Made by a program: the position numbers and the translations under genes
Shown here: one piece after another, positions 25,601 through 38,195 of the stretch
Layout: the number at the start of each line of letters is the position of its first letter
How positions within the stretch are numbered: position 1 is the first letter of the stretch
Notes under the pieces: generated by a model
What the model saw: the letters and a program-made list of their open reading frames with translations, nothing else
What the model was told of the DNA's origin: nothing
Databases searched by the model: none
NCBI RefSeq assembly: GCF_014851395.1
Contig: NW_024041262.1
Coordinates: forward strand, 17,761,379 to 17,825,378
Length of the DNA: 64,000 bases
Direction: 5' to 3'
Origin: Micropterus salmoides
Lineage: Eukaryota; Chordata; Actinopteri; Centrarchiformes; Centrarchidae

Positions 25601-28580
25601 CAGATGCATTAAAAGTACAGAATTTGGAAGTGTTAACCTTTGATTATAGGTGTGTTTAGATCAGTTTTAAAGTTTATTTCATACTGATGTGGAGGATTAT
25701 TTATAATCCACAAGGAAATGACAGCAAGTAGAGTGTTATAATACTGCCATCCATTTGCCCTGCTGCTTGACCTTCTCAGACAACCACCCCACAGCTTTTT
25801 AAAACACATAAATCACAGATGTGGACGGATGGCCAGTAATTGTGATTAAAAGCACAACCTGCAGAGCTGGCCTCATAAAAGCTGAGAGAACCACCACCAG
25901 CAACTTTCCAGGCGGGAGGTCATCATCTAAACCTCCCGCTGAACTCACTTTTCCTTCTCTGGTTTGAAATTAATAATGACCCCTTGATTCCTTGTGTTCA
26001 TCTGCTGAAATGTTAGGTCATAAATACACTCTCAGATTAGAGAACGAATGTGTAACATAGAATTGTAAGGTTGCTTTTACATTATTTATGCACTATCATA
26101 ATATCCTGCTTTATGTGACATCTCACATGCATAATGGCAACACATTTCTGTTCAGTTACTTTCTTTTTTTGATTGTTGGTCATACATTTTTACTCTTTTG
26201 TTAAGGTTGAAGTCTGATAGACATTTACACATAAGCAGGTACGTGTTGGTTCATATCTCCTCTGATAGTAAAGCATTTTTTTATACTTATATGGAATGTA
26301 ATTTGTGAAGGATATAAGTCAATTAACCCAAAGGGCAGAATTTTTTACCACCCCCATCCCCTTGTCACTCTATAAAAACAAAAAAAAAAAACATGCAATG
26401 AGAAATAGCAGGCAGCCCTCCCTTTTGTGGAAAATCATTACACAATCTGAGAGAGAATAGAATATTCCGTGCCCAGGCTTTGCTGCCTGTTATTGTACCA
26501 TTAATAACTTTTGCTGCTGCCAACGAAACAACACCAAGCTTGGTTGGAGTGGAGCCGACTAATGCGGTCAGTAAATTAAAACCATCGGTGTTCGATTTCA
26601 TAAGACAGACCGATCCTTGTTGTCAGAGGTTGTTTTTTAAAAAAAAATTTTTTTATTTCTCTCATCCTCCTACCCAGCACATCTATTTGTGTTGTACCTT
26701 TTCAAAGAATTACTGCATTTCTCTATTCCCACAGAGCAAACAAACTCTTAAAACTGTAAAACTGTAGTTTTCAACAAAGAAGTTGAAATAATAAAGTTCT
26801 CTATAAGAAATTAGAACGCGAAAAGGGAATTGTCTCACAAAAACACATGAAGGTCTTCCATTTTAAAATGAATTTACATCATGCAAACAACCCTGTACAC
26901 ATTTATGTCAGGAATTATAATGAGATGGGAAACAAAAGCTTCAAGACAGTTAATCTCGCCAATCATCGCCACACACTCATTAATGTGTCATTAATGCTGT
27001 TTCACGGCTTGATCAAAGAACCTTTTTAAAATAAGTTTTAACTTTGTAATTAAAAGCAAATGCCACATAAGGCCTATATCCCATTAGCTCAGTATGCCCA
27101 TACATGCAATTTAATTATGTAGAATCTCCAGCTTCATTGTGATGTATGGTTGTTATAGAAACTACACTTGCTGTAGCAACGTCTGAATAAAATAAGCCTG
27201 TTATGAAAAATATGACCAAAAGGAAAATAGCTTATATGGCCTTCGTGAAAATTAGCACACATATTCAAGAGAAGAATGGTTAGATAAAAATTATTCGTAT
27301 ACATTATGTATTATTATTCCAAGGCATATCCTTCCCTTGTGTGTTCAGAAATTAAAGCAAAAAAACCACAAGGAGTATAGCTACATTTTGCACAACTCCT
27401 AATCTGTGAAATTGGATGAATTTAAGTTGCCAACCAAATGGGATTAAATTGTATTGGCTGCAGTTTGCTGAGAGGGGGGCATGTGTAAAAAGAATGGATA
27501 CGGATGTTACAGTATTAAAGAGGCCCCCATATATTTCACCCAGGAAACACGGTGGTGAGCATCCAGTGGGAGTCAATGGGCTCAGGGAGGCTGAAGTGCC
27601 AGCTCAAGAGAGAAGGCTTAACAAAGGCTGTGTGGGAGGGCTTCGGTACAGTGTGTGCTCATGAAGTGGAGCATTGTCTCAAGTTTTCCCCCAACTGCCA
27701 ACCCACACGTGTAGTCATCAACCTACCACCCTAGATACACCTAATCACCATGAAATGGCCTGCCTCCCCCTGCATGTCTATAAACTATATAATTTTTCCC
27801 ATGTAGACAGTAAGATAATGTGAACTTAACCTCGCTAAGTGCAAGAGGGCTTGAACTAAAGCACTTAAAACACACTTTAAGAGCACAAAGCATTATATAT
27901 TTTAGATTTCTCTCGCCATGTTGACTGCACCTTGTACACGAGCAGTCTAAATTATGGGGGGTGTGGTAGTTCCAGATCTTGTGAGATGGTGGTAATTTCC
28001 CTGTGATTGTTGGCTGATGTTTGAAGGGGAAATTGATTTTGTGAAAAGTGTGAAAACATGCAATATCTCTGGAGGAGCTTTGTTAAGTCTGAGTCTGTCT
28101 CACTCAAGGTTCATGAAAGTAAAAAAACAGTGCTCTTTTAAAGGCTCAGTTCAAACAACATCTTTTATAACTCAACCCTGTGGTATCTGGCATTGCAGAT
28201 TATTTTGGTATAATGGGCCCAGGTTTTGAGATATCTGCCTCTGTGATTTTTACACATAACCCAGAGAATGTATTTGTGCTGCTAAAATTACATTTGAGGA
28301 ACTCAACAGCAGTGTGTCTCTGGATAATCCAACATGCTGTCAACAGTTTTCATAGGGACTGTCTCATTATCAGCAAAGTAATAGTTCTTGAAGTTGTACA
28401 CAGTGAAGTAAATATATGATATTTAAGCCCGAGAGTATTTATGTCCTGCATTTATATGGATTAAATCAATCTAGCAAACAACAAATTCTAATAAAATTGA
28501 TTATTTTGCTTTGAATTCAAATTGTAATACAATGATAGTAAAAAAAAACGTTGAAACGTTATATTAATGATCTTTATGCA
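22601..28580. other. Gene desert, part 3: no gene seen
   Basis: The longest frame, 168 codons on the minus strand at 24652-25158, has no family resemblance and no splice context. I see no other feature except the hairpin at 25912-25939. Confidence 0.5.
25912..25939. other. Perfect 9-bp hairpin with 10-base loop
   Basis: GCGGGAGGT, loop CATCATCTAA, ACCTCCCGC. GC-rich stem in AT-rich surroundings. Function unknown. Confidence 0.7.
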
Positions 28581-28691
28581 TTAAAGGTCCAGTGTGTAAT
28601 ATTTAGGACGACCTGTTGGCAGAAATGCAATTTGATATACACAACTATGTTTTCAGTGGTGGTGTTACATAATGACCTGTTGTGTTTTTAT

Positions 28692-30893
28692 TAGTGCTGG
28701 GCTTAATCACGATTAATCGCATTGTTATGCCCAAAATTGAATAATGAATGCTAAAGTAGCGTATTGTGCACTTTTAATTTAAATGTACTGCTATATACAC
28801 AAAAGTGCAATAACATGTGGTTTGTAAACTCTTTAAACAAATATGGTGCTTTTTACGAGCACTTTTTCCTTTACACAGTAGCAATAAAATATTTCTTGTA
28901 AATCTCAACTGAAACATTAATGTAAACAAATCAAATATAAAACCAAAGCTATTTAACAATGCCAGGGCATTATCTTTTATCTAGCTTGTTAAAACAAGTT
29001 ACCATCAGAGTCCAGAGCCATGATCATAACATCATAACAGGCACCTTCTGAGCAACAGGTTAACATATAAAATCTGTTTTCTTGTTTTTTTTTCTGAACA
29101 GGTATCAGCAGAAACATTTTTCTTATATCATGGAGCAGCATGAACAGTCTATGTTCAGTAGAAAGTGTCCCTGTTATGCGGCATTCAGACCAAATGCAAA
29201 TTTTATCCACGCAACGCTTTCCTAGCAGGGATTTTATTGCTGGGAGGAAATTGCTGTGTTCACACACAACGCGATAACGTGAATAAACACAACTCGCCAT
29301 ACTACAGCCATATGAACCCAAAGTAAACATTTTGCTGTGAATAAATATCAATAAACTGATTAAACTGATGCTACAACTAATAACTACAATATGATGCAGA
29401 TTTGTTAAACATGTGAATTCATGCTTTGTCAGGTCTGTCAGCAAGACAACAACTTCTAAAATGTTTGTTTTCTGAATGGAGTTTGGATCAATCAGGGCTA
29501 TGCTAACTTGGTCACTGTAAAAGTACAACGCTAAGTGGAATAAAGTTACATACACATTTCGTTTTCTGAACCAGTTTTTATATAAATATGAAGCAGTAGT
29601 CCAATAGAGCTCTGCGTGCCAAACGATGCTAACAACAACACTGGAACCGGATGTGCACGGAAGCTAGCTGCTGAGAAGCTCGAGTGAAGATAAATCAACA
29701 TTGTAATCCCAAAAACTAAAGTAAAAAGCTAATTTAATAAAAGCAGTTTATTCCGAGCTCCTCCCGCGGGCGTAGTTGTTAGAGCATAATCCAGTCCGAC
29801 TACGGGTGTTTATTTGTCCAAAAGCTGGAGCGCTGCTCCTCTTCCCTAAGTTTAGCAGCTCTCCGCTGGACAGCAGATTTTCAATCGCCCACTCTGCCTG
29901 GTCTAATCTCAACGCTGAGTCATGCGACTTTCTCACTTGAGTTGAAAATATTCAACTCACGTGAATTCCTTCGCGTTGCCTTCGCTTGCTTTCGCGTCGC
30001 TGGCACCGCCCCTTCACGTCACCCAACAGGAAATCGTGGCTCTACACGTCTTTGCATTGACTTTGTATGTAAACTCACCGCCCCTAACGCTCGCTTCGCT
30101 TTTGGTCTGAAAGCACCATTAGATTGAGGTGAAGTGGTCATCTCATGCACACGCCTGCAAGCTGTCGAAGTTGAATTGTCTTGAACTTTTTGTGTGGAGC
30201 AAAAATCATTGGAAGAGAGACTGATCCTCGCTGTTTGTGAGTTTCCAGAATCTTTTTCTGTTTAGACTACTAAATAGGACATTAACAGGAGGTAATTGGC
30301 ACAGCATCCCTGCAAAACTAGATGTGGACCTATCAGGTGAAGTTATGTATAATTTTAACTTATAAGTTAAATAGGCTACAGCTGTTTAGCGCACAGAAGC
30401 CATTGCCATGGTTACTATCCATAGAGCGTCTGCCATTTACTTGTCGCTTCTCTCCCTTTCTGATCATCGGAGCAAAGAGCAACCCACCTGGGCCAAGCGA
30501 CTACATTGTGATTTTAAGAACATTACTAAGACCAACATCTTCCCCAATACTAATCAGCATGCAGTGTCTATCCACTTTGCTGTGGCATTTGATCGCTTGT
30601 ATTGCTTTTGTTTATCTAGCTACTTCTCCCACATGCTGCATCCAGCGTAGCCTCTCTCCACTGCTTGTCTGGGTGGGTGATTTGCAGGCTGATCAACATC
30701 CCACCCCTCCTGTGATGCATGGTGACCCATGATTTGACTGTATGTGTATTCAGAACCAGTGAGCAATGGACTTAATATATATAAAGTAATATAATACATA
30801 AAATAATAATAAAAACTGTGTTAACGAGTGATAAAATAATTGATGTAGTTAATGCATTAATGCAATAATAATGCATTAACATACCCAGCTCTA
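28692..30893. mobile_element. hAT-like non-autonomous transposon, 8-bp target duplication
   Basis: Ends TAGTGCTGGG and CCCAGCTCTA are inverted copies with one mismatch. They are flanked by the direct repeat GTTTTTAT (28684-28691 and 30894-30901), the 8-bp duplication expected of hAT elements. The AT-rich inner ends (ATTAATCGCATTG; ATTAATGCAATAATAATGCA) suit hAT subterminal regions. No transposase frame was recognised. It is itself split by the element at 29177-30118. Confidence 0.85.
29177..30118. mobile_element. PIF/Harbinger-like MITE, TTA target duplication
   Basis: The left end TGCGGCATTCAGACCAAA and the right end, read inverted, TGGTGCTTTCAGACCAAA agree at 15 of 18 bases. Both sides are flanked by TTA (29174-29176, 30119-30121), the 3-bp target type of PIF/Harbinger elements. 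There is no transposase frame. Innermost of three nested insertions, so the youngest. Confidence 0.75.
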
Positions 30894-31373
30894 GTTTTTA
30901 TTACCTTAGAATGAGCCATTTCTTTCTACATACACTGTGGGTCCTCTTTCATGGACGTCACCAGGTTGCTTTACCGTGTTTCTACAGTAGCCCCAATGGA
31001 CAAACAGCCCTACAGAGCATGTTTCGTCACTACATTAATTATGTACGAAGAAGTAGAACAAGTAACATTAGTAGTAGTGGTCAACTGGTTTATTAGAAGT
31101 AAGAAAAGAAAAGAAATTTGGACAAATGGAGGCATGTATTATTTAGCACAACAGCCGACAGAGCGTATCGGCAACCTTAGATTTTCCTGCGCACTGGGAA
31201 AGGGTGGGCTAAGCGGTGACTGATGGTGCATTCATGTGGTGTTGGAATAATCAGAATCTTTTATCTTTTTTTTCTCCTCCTTAAATCTTTACCGGAAAAA
31301 TTTAAATAAAGTGTACATGGGACATAAAAAAGTATACAGAAGTGATTTGTGCAAAATCACAGTGAACCTTTAA

Positions 31374-31660
31374 ATAATAATAACAATTTCTTTATAGATA
31401 CCTGATACTATACGTTGTATAATAATGTTGTATTTCCATTGTTCTTACAAATAGCATTGTGCTTTACTGTCTTGACACTGACTGATATTCAAGTGTTTAC
31501 AGATATGTTCTAGTGTCCTTTTAGGAAAATGTTTGTTTAAATGTTTAAATAAAATATTAAACGAAAAACAAAGTTGTCAGTACCTTTATTTAGCCCTGAG
31601 TAGTGTCTGCAGGTATTCCTTTCAGGCTGCATAGAGCCACAACAACCTTCACCTATAAGG
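31374..31660. other. Non-coding spacer, no feature seen
   Basis: AT-rich sequence between the transposon nest and the LINE tail; only short AT-rich runs. Confidence 0.5.
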
Positions 31661-31664
31661 TGTT

Positions 31665-33130
31665 TTTTATTTAACCTTTATTTAAGCAGGAAGTCCCTTG
31701 AGACTGAAATCTCTTTTCTAAGGGAGACCTGGCCAAGACGGCACACCAGTTACTGTTTAACAAGCATCAAAAATGAAGGAAAGGGACTAAGCCAGGTCAC
31801 ATGTGGCAGTTACATTTCTCAGTTACATGGCATTTTAACATGGCTTTAATGGGACTAGATCATTTAGATGTAGCAAGTTTTGCAAGTTATCCCAAGACCA
31901 GGGAGCAAAGTAAGACATGTACTTTTTCCCCAGCTCAGTAAAAACCCTTGGTACCTGGTGGAACGGAGATGAAAACTGTTAGAATTCTGCTTCAGGATTA
32001 CATAAAAATGCCGGCAGTTTACCCAGTATGGCCTCGTATAGAAAAATATGCAAATGAAATTGTCTACGTAGACTTAGTGACGGCCAGCCTGCCAGTTCAT
32101 AAAGTGTGCGATGATGAGTACAGAAATCAGAGGTAGTTGAAAAGCGCAGCACTATGGTACACAGAATCGAAAAGGTGGAGAGTACTAGAGGCAGCATGCA
32201 TGGAGACAACATCACCATAGTCCAAAACAAATAAAAAGTAGCCGGCACAAGTTTTTTTCTGGCTATCATGTTAAAACAAGCCTTATTTCTAAAGCTTCAG
32301 CTTTTTCACAAGGTTTTCAACATGAACTTTGAAAGAAAGTTTGTTGTCCAGCCAAAACCCTTGATACTTACATGATGAAACATTTTCACTTATGTCCCCA
32401 TTTAGTGTGTTAATAGTTGTATTATCTGGGGATTAGGACAGAGCCCTCCAAAACATCATAAATTTGGATTTCTTAGTATTAAGCACTAACTTCAGGCCAA
32501 GTAGTGAGACTTAAAGCTGTTGAAAAGCTAACTGTAGGTCATTTATGGCTTTGTTCAGAGAAGGGGCAACTGAATATATCACTGTGTCATCCACATAAAG
32601 GTGCAGTTAGCATTTTAGCAATTTGCACGTCCTTTCCAATATATATTATAAAAATAGAAAATAAAATAGGGACTAAAATCGAACCTTGAGAAACACCCTT
32701 GAAAGTCTGATTTAAGACCATCTATAGAAACACATTGCGTTCGCTCTGTAAGATAGTTTTTGAACCAATTGATTGCTGTCTTTCCTATTCCAATATTACT
32801 TCTATTTAGCAGTAGCTCATGATCAACAGTCAAATGCTTTGGAAAGATCAGCAAATAAGGCAGTGCAGTGCTGCTTTTTGTCCAAGGCATTTATAATGTC
32901 ATTTAACAGCAACAAAGTTGCTGTAACAGTGCTGTGCCCAGCTCTAAAACCTGACTGTACATCAGTTAGAATGTTGTGCTCTGCCAAATATTCTTTTAAT
33001 TGACAATTTACTTGAGCTTCAGAAATTTTAGCAAGAATAGAGAGTTTGGAAATTGGCCTATAATCGTGAAGATCTGAAGGGTCTCCACCCTTTAGCAAGG
33101 GAAGCACATATATAGGCTGCTTTCCATAAT
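31665..33130 (-). mobile_element. 5'-truncated, decayed LINE with reverse-transcriptase domain, minus strand
   Basis: On the minus strand the frame at 32823-33107 gives LLKGGDPSDLHDYRPISKLS, SGFRAGHSTVTATLLLLNDI and ALFADLSKAFDC. The next frame (to 32615) gives VDHELLLNRSNIGIGKTAIN then WFKNYL. Further on, near 32,590, an active-site-like YVDDT sequence can be read through a frameshift. The 3' end at 31,665-31,790 is the familiar fish LINE tail (in plus sense TTTATTTAAGCAGGAAGTCC, then GGGAGACCTGGCCAAGACGG). Stops and frameshifts make it inactive. Probably of the L2/CR1/Rex group. Confidence 0.85.
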
Positions 33131-34309
33131 TTGGGGATTGAATTTGTCTGCAGACTACAATTCAAAAGGTATGCTATAGCTATAATTTAAGCTGCAACCT
33201 TTAAGCCTATGAGAGGGTTCTTCTGGGGATGTCTATGGGTGGTGAAACTCAGGGCAAAAGAAAATATACATAGCTGCTCCCTAAGCTTATTGCTTGGAGT
33301 GCACAATAATAACTCAAGGCAACTCAGATGAGTGTATCAACATTTTTATCAGGACTGTGCTGACAATGTGGAGGGAGTATAATTTGTTGTGTATCAGGAT
33401 TTTAAAAAGAGACGGGGCATGCCCTCCCCCGTCCCCAGTGGAAATTACACCCTTGGGTGTAAGGCAGAAAGCGAATATCTTAAACTTTGGACAAATAAAA
33501 CCCAGACTGCATGGCTAGATACTACTAGGAGTAGGAATAAATGGAATTAATTAATTTTGGTGAACCAGCTCTTTAATCAATACAGATCACAATAACTTAC
33601 ATGCCAAAAAATGCAAAAAGTACCGTAACCAAAATGACCACCATTTTTAATGGGTTTTTTTTCAAAGCCCATTCATTTCTAAACACTGAAATGATTCAGG
33701 CTTTCATTCTGTGAGGAAGCAGCAGCTAATCTGCGCATCATAATTTGTAACACTCCATGCTTATTAGGTGGTATCTCAGGCATTATGGGCTGAAGTAATT
33801 AACTCAAGCCACCCAAGGGTAAAGGTGTTCATGGTACATATGAGGGCTAAGCCAGTCAAACTGGGGCTAATAATGAAATCAGATACAGTCCCTGTGTAGG
33901 GTCACGTGCTGCTCAGCCTGGTCATGGTTTGCATGAAATGCCCTGCTGTCAATTAAAATGCTGCATCTAATTGTAAAATAACCCAGCAGTAATTACTCCC
34001 TGCTCTTTAACGACACATTCTGCACAGGATCCTAAAAAGGATAATTTTGTGTAGTTAATAGCTGAAAAGTGAAAATATATAAATCATATTTTCCTCAGTG
34101 TAATTTTAATATGATTATTCTCACAATTAGCTAATGGTATTAATAGATTTAAATCTCGCCAAATGGACTTTCTGTTCCCCTCATGTGTTGTGTCAAAAAG
34201 AACAGCAGCATGGGCATTGACTTCCAAAAATAATGAGTTTCTGTCCTGACTTGATAATTGAAGATATAATGAGGGAGAGAGAAAAGACAGAGAGATAAAG
34301 AGAGAGAAA

Positions 34310-34312
<3 letters not shown>
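33131..34312. other. Gene desert, part 4: MITE-like end only
   Basis: No gene. The motif GCATGGCTAGATACTACTAG (33,511-33,530) followed by GGTGAACCAGCTCTTTAA (to 33,576) is shared with the MITE at 43,983-44,312, so a decayed relative probably ends at about 33,576. Confidence 0.5.

Positions 34313-34347
<35 letters not shown>
34313..34347. repeat. (GT)n microsatellite with (GA)n flank
   Basis: About 17 GT units, with GAGAGA runs on both sides (34,270-34,312; 34,350-34,360). Confidence 0.95.
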
Positions 34348-34349
<2 letters not shown>

Positions 34350-37300
34350 GAGAGAGAGAGTGCCCCATATTTTTTGTCATAGCCCTGGGGGCTGGGTACA
34401 TACACCCCCAGCATTGCAACCTACTTTTTACACCCCTCCCTGGGAAAAAAGGGCCCAAAGTGTCCTGAGCCCAAATCCAATCTGTTTCTTGTGACACCAT
34501 TGTCATTTGTGCCAGACCTGAGAACAGCTCTGCCACTTCCCTTAATGTGCTGCGCTGTTTGTCTTCATGTTCTAATGTTGACTGTGAGTACATAAATTAC
34601 TGCTAAGTAAACATGTAGACATGAAGCAAAAAGCAGATAAACAAATCATGAAACAAGGGGCAGCTTAGTCATACAGCAGATGCATTGGAAATTTCCTTTT
34701 CATTGAGCAGCGTTAGAAATGATTATTTTATGCCTCCACATGTATTCTTTAATAATAAACTTGCTGATGCTGAATGGCTTTTTGTTTAATATGAATGTTT
34801 TATCAGCTCAATTCATATGAGGGACGTATAAAAGTTAAATTATTTGGCTTATTTTTTCTTCCCATTCTTGGGGATGAACCTCCGTCACACATATCGCTTC
34901 TGTATCTACATTGTAAATTAAATTGAACAAGGGCACAGCATTAGGATGCAAATTAAAGACCTTCAGAAAGCATTCAAATAATGATAGGAAGTAGAAAACC
35001 AAGGGGCCGTTTAGAAAAGTATTGAAGTTTTGCTTGGCTGCCTTTATGAGGCCCTCATAACCATGTTCTAGGACTTCTGTCAACATGTTGATAAAATCTA
35101 TTAGTCTCATTTACAAATGTTCTGTCTTCTGAGAGAAGGTGTTGTTTCCAAGCAAATATTGACTCCTTTGAAATAATTTTCTGTAATTTAATCCGCCTGT
35201 ACCTCCTGCAGCACATGATACTCTTGCCATTTTTTCACAAGACGACAATTTCGTGGGTGGAATTTCCTTCAGTGTTCTTTTCAGACACAACATAAAAAAT
35301 CATATATCATCTTTCATCATGGCTGATTTTTGCATGCATCGGACTACTTGTCCATTTGACTTCCTCTGCCATAAGCAAAGCGTTTCTCACACGCAGGTGT
35401 ACAGATGGAGATCTACATCAAACTGTGATGAAGAAATATACATTTTATGGATTGTTCGCAGGTGTAATCTTGGCAAGTGTTTGCACACTTGAAAGCTATT
35501 ACATATCACTATAAGCTTTACACAAATATTGAGACACTACAACTTTAAGTATTAGCTTTGCAAAGCTGCAATAATAGGTTTGATGATGTAACACTGATAT
35601 ATAATTAAAAAGCCCCATACAAATATGAACCTAGAGCTCATTAGAAACAATAAAGAATTGTCGATGAGCAGCTTCAAACAGTTCCTGGCAGAACAGATTC
35701 TTTTAGTAACATTATAATTCATATCTAAATAGTTTTTTTAACAGGAAAAGACACATTGTATCATGAGGATCCAATGGTAATTCAATTCAAATGAGGTTTA
35801 GGTCAACAAGCTTGTTCTGTGAGTTGTGGATTATTGTTTTCAAAAACCCATTCCATGTTCATCTCTCTGTGTACATGCATCACCTTTTGTTTACCACAGC
35901 TATCATGTCTCTGTCAATCATGCTAGAGCCATGTTACTCTCGGAAAACACAATAAGCTTGACAGACAGAGAGAGAGAGAGTCAGAAAGAGACTAAACAAT
36001 TCTCTTCTTTCATCTGGTTTCTGTATTCATCCATACTTCTTGGCATGACGGTAATTGCTGCCAGCAGGTAACACATTCAATTAAACACCTTATTCTTGGA
36101 TACAAGCAAAACAAGTTTATTTCTTGATAGTGCAGATAGAATTCGATGCATTTGAATATTCTGAAAGGCACCATCCTGCATGTTTTTGTACCAATATGAG
36201 AGCATTCAAACTAAATTCAATCCGAGGAGTTTTTCCCCCCACAGGAGCTGTGTACTGCTTTAACAGTCAAGAGAAGCAATTAAAAGCTGGCAGAGGGTTA
36301 ACTTACACCCAGTGGAGCAAAATCGATGAGCGGCATCCTGCTTGAACTAATCACAGTACTGAGGGTGAAGCCAGCCAGCAGACATGAAAAGTACAGGAAG
36401 CAATGACAGGGCTAATGGTTTGGAAAATGCTGCTGATGAATGAGGAGAAAAGGTTGTGACTCTGTCTTTACCCTCTTTTATTTACTTTGCTTCTGGGCAC
36501 CAATATGACTTGAGTCTGATACTAAAGCTTTCTTTTGAATTACATGCCTTGAAGGATGGTTGGATGGATAGATGGGGTTACATGCCCCTACACATGTCAT
36601 ATACTTTTACTTTATACTATTCATCACCACCAATATAAGACTTAGGCTACTTGCCTTCACAAGGTAATGCTCAAGCAAACTGGCAATTGCTTTTGCAGAC
36701 ATTAAGCCCAACTGTCATTTAGACAAAATGGTTCCATACCATTTTCTTTAATCTTTCCTGTGTAAATTACTACTTACACCCTGTAAATTACTTTTTTTTT
36801 CACTTTCCCCACCGAGTAGCGTCAGCTATCATTTTGGGAGCAACGAGCAAGCTAATGAAACCTCTCAGCATTAACAAATACGACCACTGAAGAATGTTCT
36901 ATTTGCAGGTCATTGTTTGATCCATAAAAGAAAGGAAAAATATGAAGGTGCAGGAAAGAAAAAAAAGTCTTTCGTTTGCTATTGAAGACAGCACTCTTGG
37001 CAAAAGAGTAAACAATACCGCTCTGCATACAGCTTGGAGACTTCATGGAGCTATCGCTATGGCAACCCCATTTTCTACTCATATCTTTAATGAAAAGGTA
37101 ATGAGAGAAACATAACAGTCCCAACTTCATTACCAGAGTAAGATTCAGCAATAAAAAATAAATCAGAGTGTCTGTCTTTTGAAGGAGCGGCAGCAGCAGC
37201 CAGCAGCACCAGGTTTGCTGCATACACCACTTATAAAGACTTCACTGAGCACAAGCAGACATGTACCTGGTCACCTGCTGATCAGATGACAGGTGTCTCA

Positions 37301-37880
37301 TTTAAAAGTTCATCATGACTCACCTTATATTCCAAAATCTTAACCTTTCAAGACTGAATATTCTGCATATTACTCCTCAATTACTCAACACACGGTATTC
37401 ATTGTACTGTCCCACGATAAAAATGCCAATACATAGAGGTGGAAAGTGAACAAGTATATTTCATTAAGAACTACACTTAAGTACGGCTTTGTGGCACTTT
37501 ACTTGCTTGAGTTTTACCATTATAAGTTACTTAAGTCCACTATATTTCAGAGAAAGATTTGTAAATTAATGTGCAGTCAATTTTTCATTGATCATTGTTT
37601 TACAATTGAGAGATCTTTCTTCTGTTAATGTGATGATTTTATCTTGTGGACATGTAGTGTTTACATTTTCCTGCCTCGGCTGGACAGTAAAGTTTATTCT
37701 ATTTTGTACAATTGTATCATCTGACATATTACACTGATATATTTAGATATTGTATTATACATATTATTTATTTTAAGCTGACATGGCAAACTTGGTTGCC
37801 TATTTAAACATCTAGCCAATACAGAGCAACATTATCATTAATTTGGAGTTGTGTTTCTTGCCACCTGATAAATATAAGTG
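34348..37880. other. Gene desert, part 5: no gene seen
   Basis: No protein-like exon. A short (GA)n lies at 35961-35980. Confidence 0.5.
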
Positions 37881-38195
37881 GCATATTTACTCTCCTTTTA
37901 GCTCTGTTTTGGTCTCCACCAACTGCTGAAGCCAGTATATGGCTCATTAGCTGCTAAATGTTCCACTATGTTCACGTGCTGTTCAGTGCTGGGCAGGTAA
38001 CTAGCAGTAGGTTTATCAGAGCTTGTTTGCTGGAAACAGCGACTGCTGCTGCTGAAAATATAGGTAACCAAAACAGTAACGTTTCGGCTGCGAAATCAGA
38101 ACAATGAGCTAAAAGTTGCTGAAACACAAGTAAGCCCATTCACATTACAGTCATTTGTCCCATTGTAAACATTGATTAGTGCAGCTTTAAGTGAA
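37880..38195 (-). repeat. MITE-like interspersed repeat, copy 3
   Basis: In plus sense it reads TTTTAGCTCTGTTTTGGTCT, ATGGCTCATTAGCTGCTAAA and ends TGATTAGTGCAGCTTTAA. Inverted, the end matches the start of copy 1 at 10.14 kb (TTAAAG, then TGCACTAATCAAT). Confidence 0.6.

Larger units (their letters stand above)
28585..31369. mobile_element. Outer DNA transposon of a nest, ends AGGTCCAGTGTG / CACAGTGAACCT
   Basis: The left end AGGTCCAGTGTGTAATATTT is preceded by TTAA (28581-28584). The right end CACAGTGAACCT is followed by TTAA (31370-31373). The two ends are inverted imperfect copies. The inner sequence (TTATTACCTTAGAATGAGCC, then GTTTCTACAGTAGCCC) matches a repeat I know as common in percomorphs. 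TTAA flanks suit a piggyBac-like target choice, but the terminal bases are not typical, so the class is open. It was split by the hAT element at 28692-30893; without that insertion it would be about 575 bp. Confidence 0.7.

Noticed and set aside
28989..29555. 188-codon minus-strand frame
   Set aside because: It crosses the border between the hAT-like element and the Harbinger-like MITE, so it cannot be one ancient gene, and it resembles no transposase.
34084..34593. 169-codon minus-strand frame
   Set aside because: It runs through the GT microsatellite, giving a Thr-His run, and the G/A tract; no family likeness.
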